A DNA stretch of 64,000 nucleotides, taken from NCBI RefSeq assembly GCF_008801835.1, contig NZ_VZOW01000010.1, forward strand, positions 103,070 to 167,069, read 5' to 3'. The notes under the pieces were generated by a model. That model did no database searches, was not told the origin of the DNA, and was given only the letters and a program-made list of their open reading frames with translations. The position numbers and the translations under genes are program-made. Shown here in pieces: positions 55,211-63,970 of the stretch. Each line of letters begins with the position of its first letter. The first letter of the stretch is position 1. The stretch comes from Cupriavidus pauculus. Its GTDB lineage: Bacteria; Pseudomonadota; Gammaproteobacteria; Burkholderiales; Burkholderiaceae.

Positions 55211-56449
55211 TTAGCGACCCAGGATGGTGACGCAGGCGACCGCCTCTTCGATGCCCTGAAGCCCACCACCGTTTTCAGCCAGCGCCAGTCGCGCGCCGGC
55301 CACCTGCCGGACGCCGGCCTCGTTGCGTAACTGGGTCACCAACTCATGCACCTGGGCGATACCGGTGGCGCCTACAGGGTGTCCCTTGGACTCCAGGCCG
55401 CCGGAGGGATTGACCGGAATCCGACCGCCAATGCTGGTTTCACCGCGCTCCGAAAATGGGCCGCCTTCACCGAACTCGCAGAAACCGAGATTCTCGATCT
55501 GAATGATTTCTCCCATCGCGGTGGCGTCATGAACTTCGGCCACCGAGATGTCGCGCGGCCCCACGCCGGCCAGCTCGTATGCGCGGCGCGCAGCCAGGGC
55601 GGTGCAGTGATTGCGGTATTCGGCATCCTCACGGTCTGACCCGGTATGGACGATCGAGGCCAGTACACGGATCGCGCGCGACGGGTCGATATTCCAGCGC
55701 TTGAGGCCCGCTGCGGTGCAAACGACGGCGGCGGCAGATCCGTCGGAAATCGGCGAGCACATCGGCAAGGTCAGCGGATAGGTAATTGGAGGGGCCGCCA
55801 GAACCTCGTCGGTCGTATATGAATTGCGATATTGCGAGAGAGGGTTGTGAACGGAGTGAGCGTGATTCTTAGCTGACACCGCGGCAAGCTGTCTTTGCGT
55901 TGTGCCAAAGCGCTTCATGTGCGCGCGGGAGAACGCAGCATACACATCCATGAAAACGCTGTACGGCTTGGACGAGACGCTCCCCTCTGGGACCGCGACA
56001 CCCGCACCAAGTTGCAGCAAGCGCTCGCGGATCTGCTCGGCCTCGTGCACGTCCCAGGCGCTGTCAAACACCGAGAACATGCGGTCGCGGTCCGCTGAGT
56101 ACATCTTTTCAGTGCCGACTGCCAGCGCCACATCGGCGGCTCCGGCGCGCAGGTGGTTAACCGCAAGAGTGAAAGCGCTGCTTCCGCTGGCGCAAGCATT
56201 CTCTACGTTGACAACCGGGATGCCACCCAACCCCATCGCGCGCAGTGCCACCTGACCGCGAATCATGTGTTGGCCTTCCATGTGGCCCTGCGACGCATTG
56301 GCGAAAAAAGCCGCTTCCAGCGCCTCCTTGCCAAGTCCCGCATCGGCCAACGCCGCTTCGACCGCCTGTCGGGTCAGGGCCTTCATGCTGACATCCAGGT
56401 GGCGTCCAAACGGCGTCATGCCAACGCCCACCACATAAATCTGTTCCAT
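55211..56449 (-). CDS. SCP2-type thiolase
   Basis: A 412-residue thiolase. The nucleophilic Cys is in NVENACASGSSAF, and the C-terminal NPSGGLESKGHPVGATG supplies the His. The second active-site Cys of classical thiolases is not apparent in the usual place, matching SCP2/SCP-x type thiolases that act on branched or ring-derived 3-ketoacyl-CoA. It starts MEQIYVVGVGMTPFGRH with GGAGGAG nine bases upstream. It follows the CoA-transferase gene after a 123-base gap containing a promoter and operator-like motif. Confidence 0.88.
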   Translation of the reverse strand: MEQIYVVGVGMTPFGRHLDVSMKALTRQAVEAALADAGLGKEALEAAFFANASQGHMEGQHMIRGQVALRAMGLGGIPVVNVENACASGSSAFTLAVNHLRAGAADVALAVGTEKMYSADRDRMFSVFDSAWDVHEAEQIRERLLQLGAGVAVPEGSVSSKPYSVFMDVYAAFSRAHMKRFGTTQRQLAAVSAKNHAHSVHNPLSQYRNSYTTDEVLAAPPITYPLTLPMCSPISDGSAAAVVCTAAGLKRWNIDPSRAIRVLASIVHTGSDREDAEYRNHCTALAARRAYELAGVGPRDISVAEVHDATAMGEIIQIENLGFCEFGEGGPFSERGETSIGGRIPVNPSGGLESKGHPVGATGIAQVHELVTQLRNEAGVRQVAGARLALAENGGGLQGIEEAVACVTILGR

Positions 56450-56519
56450 GTGTCACTCCTCCATCATCCAGATTGTTTTCTTTGTCTGCACAACGGCCTT
56501 GCAGACACCATACACATTT

Positions 56520-56564
56520 TTTACCGCAGAGTAAATAACATACCTAACGGGTAATTAGTATTAA
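56520..56564 (-). promoter_or_regulatory. Candidate thiolase-operon promoter and TetR operator 1
   Basis: On the minus strand TTAATA (56564-56559) and TATGTT (56542-56537) are 16 bases apart. Directly downstream, 56520-56535 reads TTTACCGCAGAGTAAA on the plus strand, an inverted repeat TTTAC-N6-GTAAA. The operator would cover the transcription start. A weaker TACC-N5-GGTA repeat (56541-56553) overlaps the -10. Confidence 0.5.
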
Positions 56565-56572
56565 CTTATGAG

Positions 56573-57670
56573 TTATCTTTTGTGATTGGCCAGCACGGCA
56601 TCCGTGTCCGCGCCCAAGGGAGAAACGTCGGTCAGCGGCCCCGGGTGGAAGCCTCCGAATACCAACGGCTGTGCCACGTGCCAAGAAGAACCGCCGTCGT
56701 TACGCGCCACTTGCCTGAACATGCCGCGATGCCGGAAATGCTCGTCGGCGACCACTTCCTCCAGGGAATTGACCGCTCCCCACGGAATGCCGGCCCGGTC
56801 TAGCTCGGCGCCCCATTCTTCTCGCGATCGGTGCTTCAAAGCGGCTGTGATTCGCGCTCGCAATACGGTCTGCTCGGCGACGCGCTCTGGATGCCGCAAC
56901 GCGGCCACGTCGTCCATACCCAACAGCGGGCACAGCGGTTGCCAGAACCAGTCCTCATGCGCGATTGACAGCGTCAGTAACTTTCCATCCGCGCATTCGA
57001 ACGTGCCGTAACCTGGCTCATCGTTGACGAAACCCTCATTCATGCCGTTCATGCGCGGCGCCAGCATGGCGGTCATCAATGAAACCAAGCAGTCAGTCAT
57101 GGAAACGTCAATATATGCACCCTGGCCGGTGCGCTCGCGGCGCAGCAGGGCCGACAGCATGCCGGTCAATGCGAATATTGCGGATGACAGGTCGCCGATT
57201 GCAAGGTCCGGCGGTGCTTCGATTCGGCCGGTTTTCGCCTGGCGAGACAGGAGGCCGGCCAGCGCCTGATATGACAAGTCGTGTGCCGGCCGATCGCGGT
57301 AAGGGCCGGTTTGCCCGAATCCCGAGATCGACAGATAGACAATGCGTGGATTGATTGTGGCTGTGGCGGCGTAATCGAATCCGAGGCGAGCCATAGTCCC
57401 GGGCCGATATCCCTCCATCAGGACGTCGGCGTCACGTATCAGACTACGCAGACTTTCCTTGCCCTGTTCCGTCTTCAGATCCAGCACCACCGACTTCTTG
57501 TTCCGGTTCAGTGACGCGTGAAAGCCAGGATATTGGCGCGCCGGGTCTCCGGAGCTTCGTTCAACGATGATTACCTCGGCGCCGAGATCGGCAGCCACCA
57601 GAGTGGCGAACGGCCCGGGATACTGTTCGGCCAGGGTAAGAATACGTATGCCTTCAAGCGGGAGAATCAT
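56573..57670 (-). CDS. CaiB/BaiF-family CoA-transferase
   Basis: A 365-residue class III CoA-transferase (CaiB/BaiF). It begins LPLEGIRILTLAEQYPGPFATLVAADLGAEVIIVERSS and has the GFDYAATATINPRIVYLSISGFGQTGPYRDRPAHDLSYQALAGL region, with the catalytic Asp in PDLAIGDLSSA. It moves CoA between acids or acts as an acyl-CoA racemase-like enzyme. The ATG at 57670 has AGAGGAAAG before it. It is divergent from the hydratase gene at 57856 across a regulatory gap. Confidence 0.87.
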   Translation of the reverse strand: MILPLEGIRILTLAEQYPGPFATLVAADLGAEVIIVERSSGDPARQYPGFHASLNRNKKSVVLDLKTEQGKESLRSLIRDADVLMEGYRPGTMARLGFDYAATATINPRIVYLSISGFGQTGPYRDRPAHDLSYQALAGLLSRQAKTGRIEAPPDLAIGDLSSAIFALTGMLSALLRRERTGQGAYIDVSMTDCLVSLMTAMLAPRMNGMNEGFVNDEPGYGTFECADGKLLTLSIAHEDWFWQPLCPLLGMDDVAALRHPERVAEQTVLRARITAALKHRSREEWGAELDRAGIPWGAVNSLEEVVADEHFRHRGMFRQVARNDGGSSWHVAQPLVFGGFHPGPLTDVSPLGADTDAVLANHKR

Positions 57671-57752
57671 TGCTTTCCTCTCATGCGAAACAAAAAAGCC
57701 ACCGATCCGAACTTGTGAACTCCACAGCACGGTAGAGAATTCGAGTTTTGAT

Positions 57753-57817
57753 TCTACCGACTGGTAAGATAAATTACCACATAATTATTTGACTTTCCAA
57801 TTGGAAGAAAATAGTTC
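57753..57817. promoter_or_regulatory. Divergent promoters and TetR operator 2
   Basis: Operator-like TCTACCGACTGGTAAG lies at 57753-57768. A perfect palindrome TTCCAATTGGAA occupies 57795-57806. For the plus strand, TTGACT (57789-57794) and TAGTTC (57812-57817) are 17 bases apart, with the palindrome in the spacer. For the minus strand, TTGGAA (57800-57795) and TAATTT (57776-57771) are 18 apart, and the operator lies just downstream of that -10. All are pattern matches. Confidence 0.5.
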
Positions 57818-57855
57818 AAGATAAGACACTCAATCCAAACCAGAGGAGACAGCCC

Positions 57856-58644
57856 ATGAATGAGGAAGAGATCATTTCCGAGGTGCGCGACGGCGCCATG
57901 TGGATTACCCTAAACCGTCCTGAAGCAATGAACTCATTGACGCCACGGGTGCTGGCCGGAATTTCCCGAGCCTTGGATCAGGCGCAGAACACTGACGGCG
58001 TACGTGCCGTGGTACTGACCGGCAATGGACGCGCTTTTTGCGCCGGCGCCGATTTGAAGTACGTGCAAAGCCAGGTCGGCGACACCGACAATGGAACACG
58101 GCACTTCCTGAGCGAGGTACTGGCCCTCATGAACCGCGTGGAGAGCTTTCCGATGCCGGTCATTGCCGCAATCAACGGCTTGGCGCTAGCCGGCGGCCTC
58201 GAGCTGGTACTGTGCTGTGATTTGGTCATCGCGGCCCGCTCGGCCAAGCTGGGCGACGCGCACGCCAACTACGGCTTGCTTCCGGGCGGCGGCGGATCGG
58301 TACGACTGCCGCGAAAGATAGGACCGAGTCGTGCGAAGTATCTGCTCTATACGGGAGAATTCCTGCCGGCCGAGGAATTGCTGGCCGCCGGCCTGGTAAA
58401 CAAGGTGGTGGAAGATGCGGAGCTGCTTTCCGCTACCGGCGAGCTGGTCGCCACGTTAGCCCGGAAGAGCCCTCTTGGCTTGCGCCGAATGAAGGCACTG
58501 GTTGATGATGGACTGGCCCAGCCGATCGAATCGGCCTTGCGGCTAGAACTGCTGGCTTCCGAGGTGCATGCCCATAGCGCGGACATGAAGGAAGGCCTGG
58601 CCGCATTCAACGAGAAAAGAGCGCCGGTGTTCACCGGTCGCTAG
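57856..58644 (+). CDS. Enoyl-CoA hydratase
   Basis: A 262-residue crotonase-family protein: FCAGADLKYVQ and ALAGGLELVLCCDLVIAARSAKLGDAHANYGLLPGGGGSVRLPRKIG, including the GG-containing oxyanion hole. The Glu pair of the classical hydratase is not fully conserved in the second segment (AHANYGLLPGGG), so isomerase or related activity is possible. GAGGAGACAG lies seven bases before the ATG. It is the first of two plus-strand island genes. Confidence 0.87.
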   Translation: MNEEEIISEVRDGAMWITLNRPEAMNSLTPRVLAGISRALDQAQNTDGVRAVVLTGNGRAFCAGADLKYVQSQVGDTDNGTRHFLSEVLALMNRVESFPMPVIAAINGLALAGGLELVLCCDLVIAARSAKLGDAHANYGLLPGGGGSVRLPRKIGPSRAKYLLYTGEFLPAEELLAAGLVNKVVEDAELLSATGELVATLARKSPLGLRRMKALVDDGLAQPIESALRLELLASEVHAHSADMKEGLAAFNEKRAPVFTGR

Positions 58645-58671
58645 GAACGCCTGTTTGTGAGGAGAGAGACC

Positions 58672-59892
58672 ATGACACCCCTCGACCGCTTCGCCCGCCT
58701 GCGTGCCACGCAGGAAACCGCTTGGCAGATGGCACCGGCCATACGGGCAATCTATGAAAGAGCCGGGATGACGCCAGCCGACCTGCGCACCGCCCAGGAT
58801 CTGACACGTCTGCCGGTCACCAGCAAGGACGAACTGCTAGCGCTTCAGCAATCACATCCGCCGTTCGGCGGGTTCCTCGCCGCTCGGGAAGAGGATATCG
58901 CGCACATCTTTGTCTCGCCCGGCCCCCTGAACGAACCGCACCTGCGCTCCGACCGGGATGGACATGGTTTTGCACGGGTGTTTCAGGCTGCCGGTGTAGG
59001 GCCGGGCGACCGCGTTCTGAACACCTGGTCCTATCACCTCGTTCCCGCCGGCCTTCTGCTTGACCGGGGCATTGTCGCCTGCGGCGCCACCGTCATTCCT
59101 GCCGGGACTGGCGGCGCCGAATTGCAGGCGAAGATTGTGCTCGACTTGGGTGTCACCTGCATCTGCGCTTCCACCGCTTTTTTCATGACCTTGGTCGAGA
59201 CACTGGAGGGCCTCGGTCACGAGCTGCCGCGAGCTTGGAAAGTGCGCTCTGCTCTACTGGGCGGCGAGATGGGAGATTGGATGGGCAAGCGCCGCCGCCT
59301 CGAGGAGCGCTATGGCATGCGAACCTTCTCCACCTACGCCACCGGCGATTTTGGATTGATTGGCTACGAACAGAAGGGCCAAGAAGGTTATGCAATCCAC
59401 GAAGACCGTCTGGTGCAGATTTGCGACCCAGTCACCGGCTTGCCAGTCGCTGCGGGCACGCCGGGCCAAATCGTCGTTACCACGCTTTCGCCCGGTTGGC
59501 CACTGATTCGCTTCGGCACCGGCGACGTCGCTTGCGCCCTCGAAACCGGTGATGACGGATGTGTTAGCAGGATCGGCCAAATACAGGGCCGGGTCGGGCA
59601 GGCGGTCAAGGCCAGGGAAATTTTCATTTATCCTCGGCAACTGGAGGAGTTGGCCATCCGCATTCCTGGAGTGCGCGCCGCTCAGGCGGTGATCACCTGC
59701 CCCGGCAACCGCGAGGAAGTCACACTACGCCTGGCGGTCGAACCCTCGGCACGACAGGATTCGTTGGCGCAGACGGTGGCCCAGGAATTCCAGACCCTGT
59801 CCCGGCTCAAGCCCGATCACTTCGAATGGCTAGCGGCCGATGCCCTGGCGGCGGAAACCGTACTAGTGGTAGATCGCAAGAGCGGTACTTAG
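58672..59892 (+). CDS. Phenylacetate-CoA ligase-like (PaaK-type) AMP-dependent ligase
   Basis: A 406-residue protein of the PaaK branch of ANL ligases: MTPLDRFARLRATQETAWQMAPAIR, VTSKDELLALQQSHPPFGGF, STYATGDFGLIGYEQKG and PLIRFGTGDVA; the C-terminal PaaK domain starts near residue 305 (RVGQAVKAREIFIYPRQLEE). It is somewhat shorter than typical PaaK (about 430). Substrates of this branch are aromatic or other small acids. ATG at 58672 is chosen over GTG at 58657 because GGAGAGAG lies before it. It is 27 bases after the hydratase stop. Confidence 0.82.
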   Translation: MTPLDRFARLRATQETAWQMAPAIRAIYERAGMTPADLRTAQDLTRLPVTSKDELLALQQSHPPFGGFLAAREEDIAHIFVSPGPLNEPHLRSDRDGHGFARVFQAAGVGPGDRVLNTWSYHLVPAGLLLDRGIVACGATVIPAGTGGAELQAKIVLDLGVTCICASTAFFMTLVETLEGLGHELPRAWKVRSALLGGEMGDWMGKRRRLEERYGMRTFSTYATGDFGLIGYEQKGQEGYAIHEDRLVQICDPVTGLPVAAGTPGQIVVTTLSPGWPLIRFGTGDVACALETGDDGCVSRIGQIQGRVGQAVKAREIFIYPRQLEELAIRIPGVRAAQAVITCPGNREEVTLRLAVEPSARQDSLAQTVAQEFQTLSRLKPDHFEWLAADALAAETVLVVDRKSGT

Positions 59893-59902
59893 CGAATCGC
59901 TG

Positions 59903-60970
59903 TTAGGCGGCGGTCATCTGATACCAGGCGCAGCCGTCGTCTCCGATTCGCACCGAAGCTTCACCTCGGGCTACGAGATAGTTGAGATGGGCCAAACTTT
60001 CTCCCGTCGCCATGCTCATCAAATGGTGGTCCGAGGTGATAGCCCGGGCGAACAGTGCCCCGTATACGTCGATCACACGCCGCGGTTCGCACAGAGCTTT
60101 CCGCAGCCGCTCGAGCGCGCGCTGCTGGCTCTGCAAAAGAGAGTCGATCCGATGATGCAAGCCATGAAACGGCTCATTATGTGAAGGAAGCACCAGTACG
60201 TCGTCCGGGACTTCGCGCCTCAGTTTTTCAAGCGAATCCAGCCAGTCTGAGAGTGGGTTAGCTTCCGGCTCGGTGGGAAATACCGAGACGTTGGATGATA
60301 TGCGGGGCAATATCTGGTCGCCCGAGATCAGCTGCTTTAGCTCAGGGCAGTACAGGCAAACATGCTCTGGCGAATGCCCCGTGCCCACCACGACGCGCCA
60401 GAGCCGTCCGCCGATATAAAGCTCTTCGCCATCCCGCAGGCGCCGATAACTGTCGGGCAAAGCATAGATCATCTTGCCGAAGGCGCCGAACCGCGTACGG
60501 TAGTTTTCGATGTCTTCGTCATTCCAGCCGGCCCGACGATAGAATTGCACGGCGTCCTCCGGCGCTTCACGACCGGTATCGGCGCCTAGCACGCGACAGC
60601 TCAGGTACTCCAGGCGACTGATCCATAGCTTGCAGCCAAACTTCCGGGTCAGCCAGCCCGCCATGCCGATATGGTCGGGATGCATATGGGTGACGAAGAC
60701 GCGCGTCACAGGATCCCCGAGCACACCGGAAAACAACCGGCGCCAAGCCGCCGCCGTATCGGGCGACCAGATGCCGGTATCCACCAGCGACCAGCCGGCC
60801 CCATCACGGATTGCCCACATGTTGATATGGTCGAGTTGGAACGGCAGGGGCATGCGTATCCACTGCACCCCCTGCGCGATTTCCCTGGCGGTTCCCGCCT
60901 CTGGAACCTCTCCGCACGGATATGTCAGGCCAAGCTTGGCAGCTGTGCTACCTTCGTCTTCAGTGTTCAT
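59903..60970 (-). CDS. MBL-fold metallo-hydrolase
   Basis: A 355-residue metallo-beta-lactamase-fold protein with the metal site THMHPDHIGMAG, GTGHSPEH, SGDQIL and PSHNEPFHG. It lacks lactamase-specific features; in acyl-CoA gene clusters such proteins are proposed thioesterases or lactonases. It is 51 bases downstream of the acyl-CoA dehydrogenase gene on the same strand and converges with the PaaK-like gene. Confidence 0.85.
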   Translation of the reverse strand: MNTEDEGSTAAKLGLTYPCGEVPEAGTAREIAQGVQWIRMPLPFQLDHINMWAIRDGAGWSLVDTGIWSPDTAAAWRRLFSGVLGDPVTRVFVTHMHPDHIGMAGWLTRKFGCKLWISRLEYLSCRVLGADTGREAPEDAVQFYRRAGWNDEDIENYRTRFGAFGKMIYALPDSYRRLRDGEELYIGGRLWRVVVGTGHSPEHVCLYCPELKQLISGDQILPRISSNVSVFPTEPEANPLSDWLDSLEKLRREVPDDVLVLPSHNEPFHGLHHRIDSLLQSQQRALERLRKALCEPRRVIDVYGALFARAITSDHHLMSMATGESLAHLNYLVARGEASVRIGDDGCAWYQMTAA

Positions 60971-61021
60971 GGCGGACTCCTCACGATACGCCGGCCTTAT
61001 TACATCCGCCCGGCGTTATTC

Positions 61022-62167
61022 CTAGGCCAGACTACGCGCAATGATGAGCTTCTGAATATGGCTCGTGCCTTCATAGATCTTGCAGACACGGACGTCCCGG
61101 CAATAGCGTTCGACCGGGAAATCTTTGAGGTAGCCGTACCCACCATGGAGTTGTAGCGCGGTAGAGCACACCTTCTCCGCCATCTCGCTAGCGAACAGCT
61201 TCGCCATCGACGCTTCCTTCGCGCATGGAACGTTCGCATCGACCAAGCGTGCGGCATGCAACACATACTGATGGGCAATCTCTACATGCATCGCCATGTC
61301 TGCCAAGTCGAAGCTGACCGCCTGCAAGTTGATGATCGGGGCGCCATACGCTTCCCGGTCCTTGGCGTACCGCAAGGCCGCCTCCAGCGCGGCACGAGCG
61401 ACCCCAACGGCCTGCGCCGCAATGGCGACACGGCCGTGCGACAGTAATGCCATCGTTTGCTGATAGCCTGCGCCTTCGGCACCAATGAGATTTCCGGCTG
61501 GGACGCGACAATCCTTCAATTCGATCTGCGCGAGATGTGCGGTGTGTTGACCATATTTACTTTCGACACGTGCGACCTCGTATCCGGGCTGCTTCGGGTC
61601 GACTAGGAACAAGCTTTTTCCGCGCTTGCCGGCGGTTGGATCGGTGACCGCAAGCACGATCGCCAAGCCTGCCTCGCTGCCGTTCGAAATGAATTGCTTG
61701 CTGCCGTTCAGGACGTATTCAGTGCCATCTCGTCGCGCGGAGGTGCGAAATGCCGCGGTGTCGGATCCGGCGTGAGGCTCGGTAAGCAAGAAGGCGCCAA
61801 TGTGCTCACCGCTGGCAAGCTTTGGCAAGTATTTACGCTTCTGTTCTTCGCTAGCCGACCACATCAGCGTCAGACCCAGACTGTTGTGGACATGAACGAT
61901 AGTCGCAAATCCAGCATCCGCCGCCGCGAACTCTTCAATGGCCAGACAGTATTCGACAAAGCTTGCGCCCGACCCGCCATACTCGTCTGGCACCAACATA
62001 CCCATAAAGCCGAGTTCACCCACAGATTTCAGCTCGTCATGTGGCCAAGCTTGCGACTGATCGCGCGCGGCCGCGGTCGTTGCGACGACTTCGTTGGCCA
62101 CCTTTCTGGCGGAATCGCGGATCATGACTTCCTGTTCGCTCAGGAAGACTGCGGAAGTATCGGACAT
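61022..62167 (-). CDS. Acyl-CoA dehydrogenase
   Basis: A 381-residue flavoprotein: FLLTEPHAGSDTAAFRT (FAD-binding), GSKQFISNGSEAG, DREAYGAPIINLQAVSFDLADM and the C-terminal LQLHGGYGYLKDFPVERYCRDVRVCKIYEGTS. The catalytic Glu is in KIYEGTS. It introduces the 2,3-double bond in acyl-CoA and feeds electrons to ETF. Tandem ATGs at 62170 and 62167 follow AAGGAGAT; the second is better spaced. It is the first gene of a two-gene unit with the MBL gene, under its own promoter. Confidence 0.9.
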   Translation of the reverse strand: MSDTSAVFLSEQEVMIRDSARKVANEVVATTAAARDQSQAWPHDELKSVGELGFMGMLVPDEYGGSGASFVEYCLAIEEFAAADAGFATIVHVHNSLGLTLMWSASEEQKRKYLPKLASGEHIGAFLLTEPHAGSDTAAFRTSARRDGTEYVLNGSKQFISNGSEAGLAIVLAVTDPTAGKRGKSLFLVDPKQPGYEVARVESKYGQHTAHLAQIELKDCRVPAGNLIGAEGAGYQQTMALLSHGRVAIAAQAVGVARAALEAALRYAKDREAYGAPIINLQAVSFDLADMAMHVEIAHQYVLHAARLVDANVPCAKEASMAKLFASEMAEKVCSTALQLHGGYGYLKDFPVERYCRDVRVCKIYEGTSHIQKLIIARSLA

Positions 62168-62290
62168 CATATCTCCTTGAATGGAGCCTTGCGGCGCCTT
62201 GTTGTAGTGATCAATGCGTGCCATATGCTGCCGGGCTTTCCGGAGCACTTTTCTCACCAATTTTCGACTTATTGGAAGATCGTTTTACCT

Positions 62291-62319
62291 ATTGAACATG
62301 AATTTTACTCTTCGGTCAA
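62291..62319 (-). promoter_or_regulatory. Candidate acyl-CoA dehydrogenase promoter and TetR operator 4
   Basis: On the minus strand TTGACC (62319-62314) and TTCAAT (62296-62291) are 17 bases apart. The operator-like TTGACCGAAGAGTAAA (62304-62319) overlaps the -35; it matches operator 1 at 14 of 16 positions. The IS copy 2 left end is only 29 bases away. Confidence 0.5.
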
Positions 62320-62416
62320 TTATGTTCCCGCCTCTTACCCTCCCCCGCTGTCAGAATAGTTGGAACCTCAGTTGCTGTTAGAGTCCCAAACCATTGGGGG
62401 CAAAGAGAAGGTTCCG

Positions 62417-62908
62417 ATGAAGTATTCCGCAGAACGCCGGGAAGCCATCCTGAAGAAGTTACTGGCCCCGCACAACCGCACGGTCTCCGACCTGGCACGC
62501 GAAGAAGGCATTTCCGAGGCCACGATCTATAACTGGCGCAAACAGGCCCGCGGCCAGGGCCGTTTGTTGCCAGACCAGGCGTCGGACAGCGAGGGCTGGA
62601 GCTCGCAGGACAAGTTCAACGCCGTGCTGGAAAGCGCTGCGCTGTCCGAAGTGGAGCTGGCCGAGTACTGCCGGCGCCGGGGACTGTATGCCGAGCAGTT
62701 GCGCCGCTGGCGAACGAGTTGCGAGCAGGCCAACGCGCAGAGCCAGAGCGCCGCCCGGCAGGAGGCCGACGCGCTCAAGGCTGAACGTCGCCGCACGCGC
62801 GATTTGGAGCGCGAGCTGCGCCGCAAGAACGCCGCGCTGGCTGAGACGGCAGCATTGCTGACCTTGCGAAAAAAAGCCCGGGCGATCTGGGGGGACGAGG
62901 AAGAATGA
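62417..62908 (+). CDS. IS3-family OrfA, copy 2
   Basis: Identical in protein sequence to OrfA of copy 1 (163 residues), with the same HTH and A7 run, and the same ATGA overlap with orfB. Confidence 0.9.
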   Translation: MKYSAERREAILKKLLAPHNRTVSDLAREEGISEATIYNWRKQARGQGRLLPDQASDSEGWSSQDKFNAVLESAALSEVELAEYCRRRGLYAEQLRRWRTSCEQANAQSQSAARQEADALKAERRRTRDLERELRRKNAALAETAALLTLRKKARAIWGDEEE

Positions 62909-63970
62909 CCAATGCCCAGGATCGCCGTCAAGCTGTAGCGTTGGTCGATGAGGCTCGCCAGGCCGGTGCACGCTTGCAGAGCGCATGCATCGAACTCGGT
63001 ATCGGCTTGAACACTTATCGTCGCTGGGCGACGGGCGATGAGGACAGACGCCCGCACGCCATACATGCCACGCCATCGCATGCACTGACAGACGCCGAGC
63101 GCCAGGCCGTGCTGCAGGCCTGCCACCGTCCCGAGTTCGCCAGCCTGCCGCCGGCGCAGATCGTGGTACGGCTGCTCGATGAAGAGGGCCGGTACCTGGC
63201 GTCGGAGTCGACCTTCTATCGCGTGCTGCGCCAAGCCGATGAGCAGCACCGCCGTGGCCGGGCGCGCGCGCCACGTCACGCTGGAGCACCACGGCGCCAC
63301 TGTGCCGACGCACCCAACCAGCTCTGGAGCTGGGACGTCACGTACCTGCATACGCGTATCCGCGGCCGGTTCTATTACCTGTATCTGATCCTGGACATCT
63401 ACAGCCGGAAAATCGTCGGGGCCGAGGTGTTTGAATCGGAGAACATGGCCAACAGTGCCACCATCATCCAGCGCGCCGTGCTGCGCGAGCAGTGTCAGCA
63501 CCGACCCCTGGTATTGCATGCCGATAATGGTAGCGCCATGAAAGGCTCGACCTTGCAGGTCACGCTCGAGAAGCTGGGCATTACCGCCTCGCACAGCCGA
63601 CCCCAGGTATCCAACGACAACGCGTATTCCGAGGCCCTGTTCCGCACCTGCAAGTACCGGCCCGGTTACCCGATCGACGGCTTTGCAAGCGTGCAGGCCC
63701 GCACGCCTGTGGGTGCATCAGTTCATCCACTGGTACAACCATGAGCATCGCCACAGCGCCATTCGCTACTTGGCTCCGGCGCAGCGTCATGCGGGCCTGG
63801 ATGCCCCCATTCTGCAAGCCCGACAGCGCCTGTACCAACAAGCCAGGCAACGCCACCCAGCACGATGGTCGGGAAAACTACGCAACTGGCAGCCCATCGG
63901 CAGCGTCTGGCTCAACCCCGAGCCGGATCAACATGAGCAAGACACCGATCCAGTATTAGAGGCCGCATGA
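62905..63970 (+). pseudogene. IS3-family transposase orfB, copy 2, disrupted by a 1-base insertion
   Basis: The first 265 or so residues match the copy-1 transposase and retain D, D and E of the catalytic core; an extra C at about 63700 then shifts the frame and gives a 279-residue product. The original C-terminal part is in another frame to 63970. Without the last 90 residues transposase activity is unlikely. A sequencing error in the C-run cannot be excluded. Confidence 0.85.
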
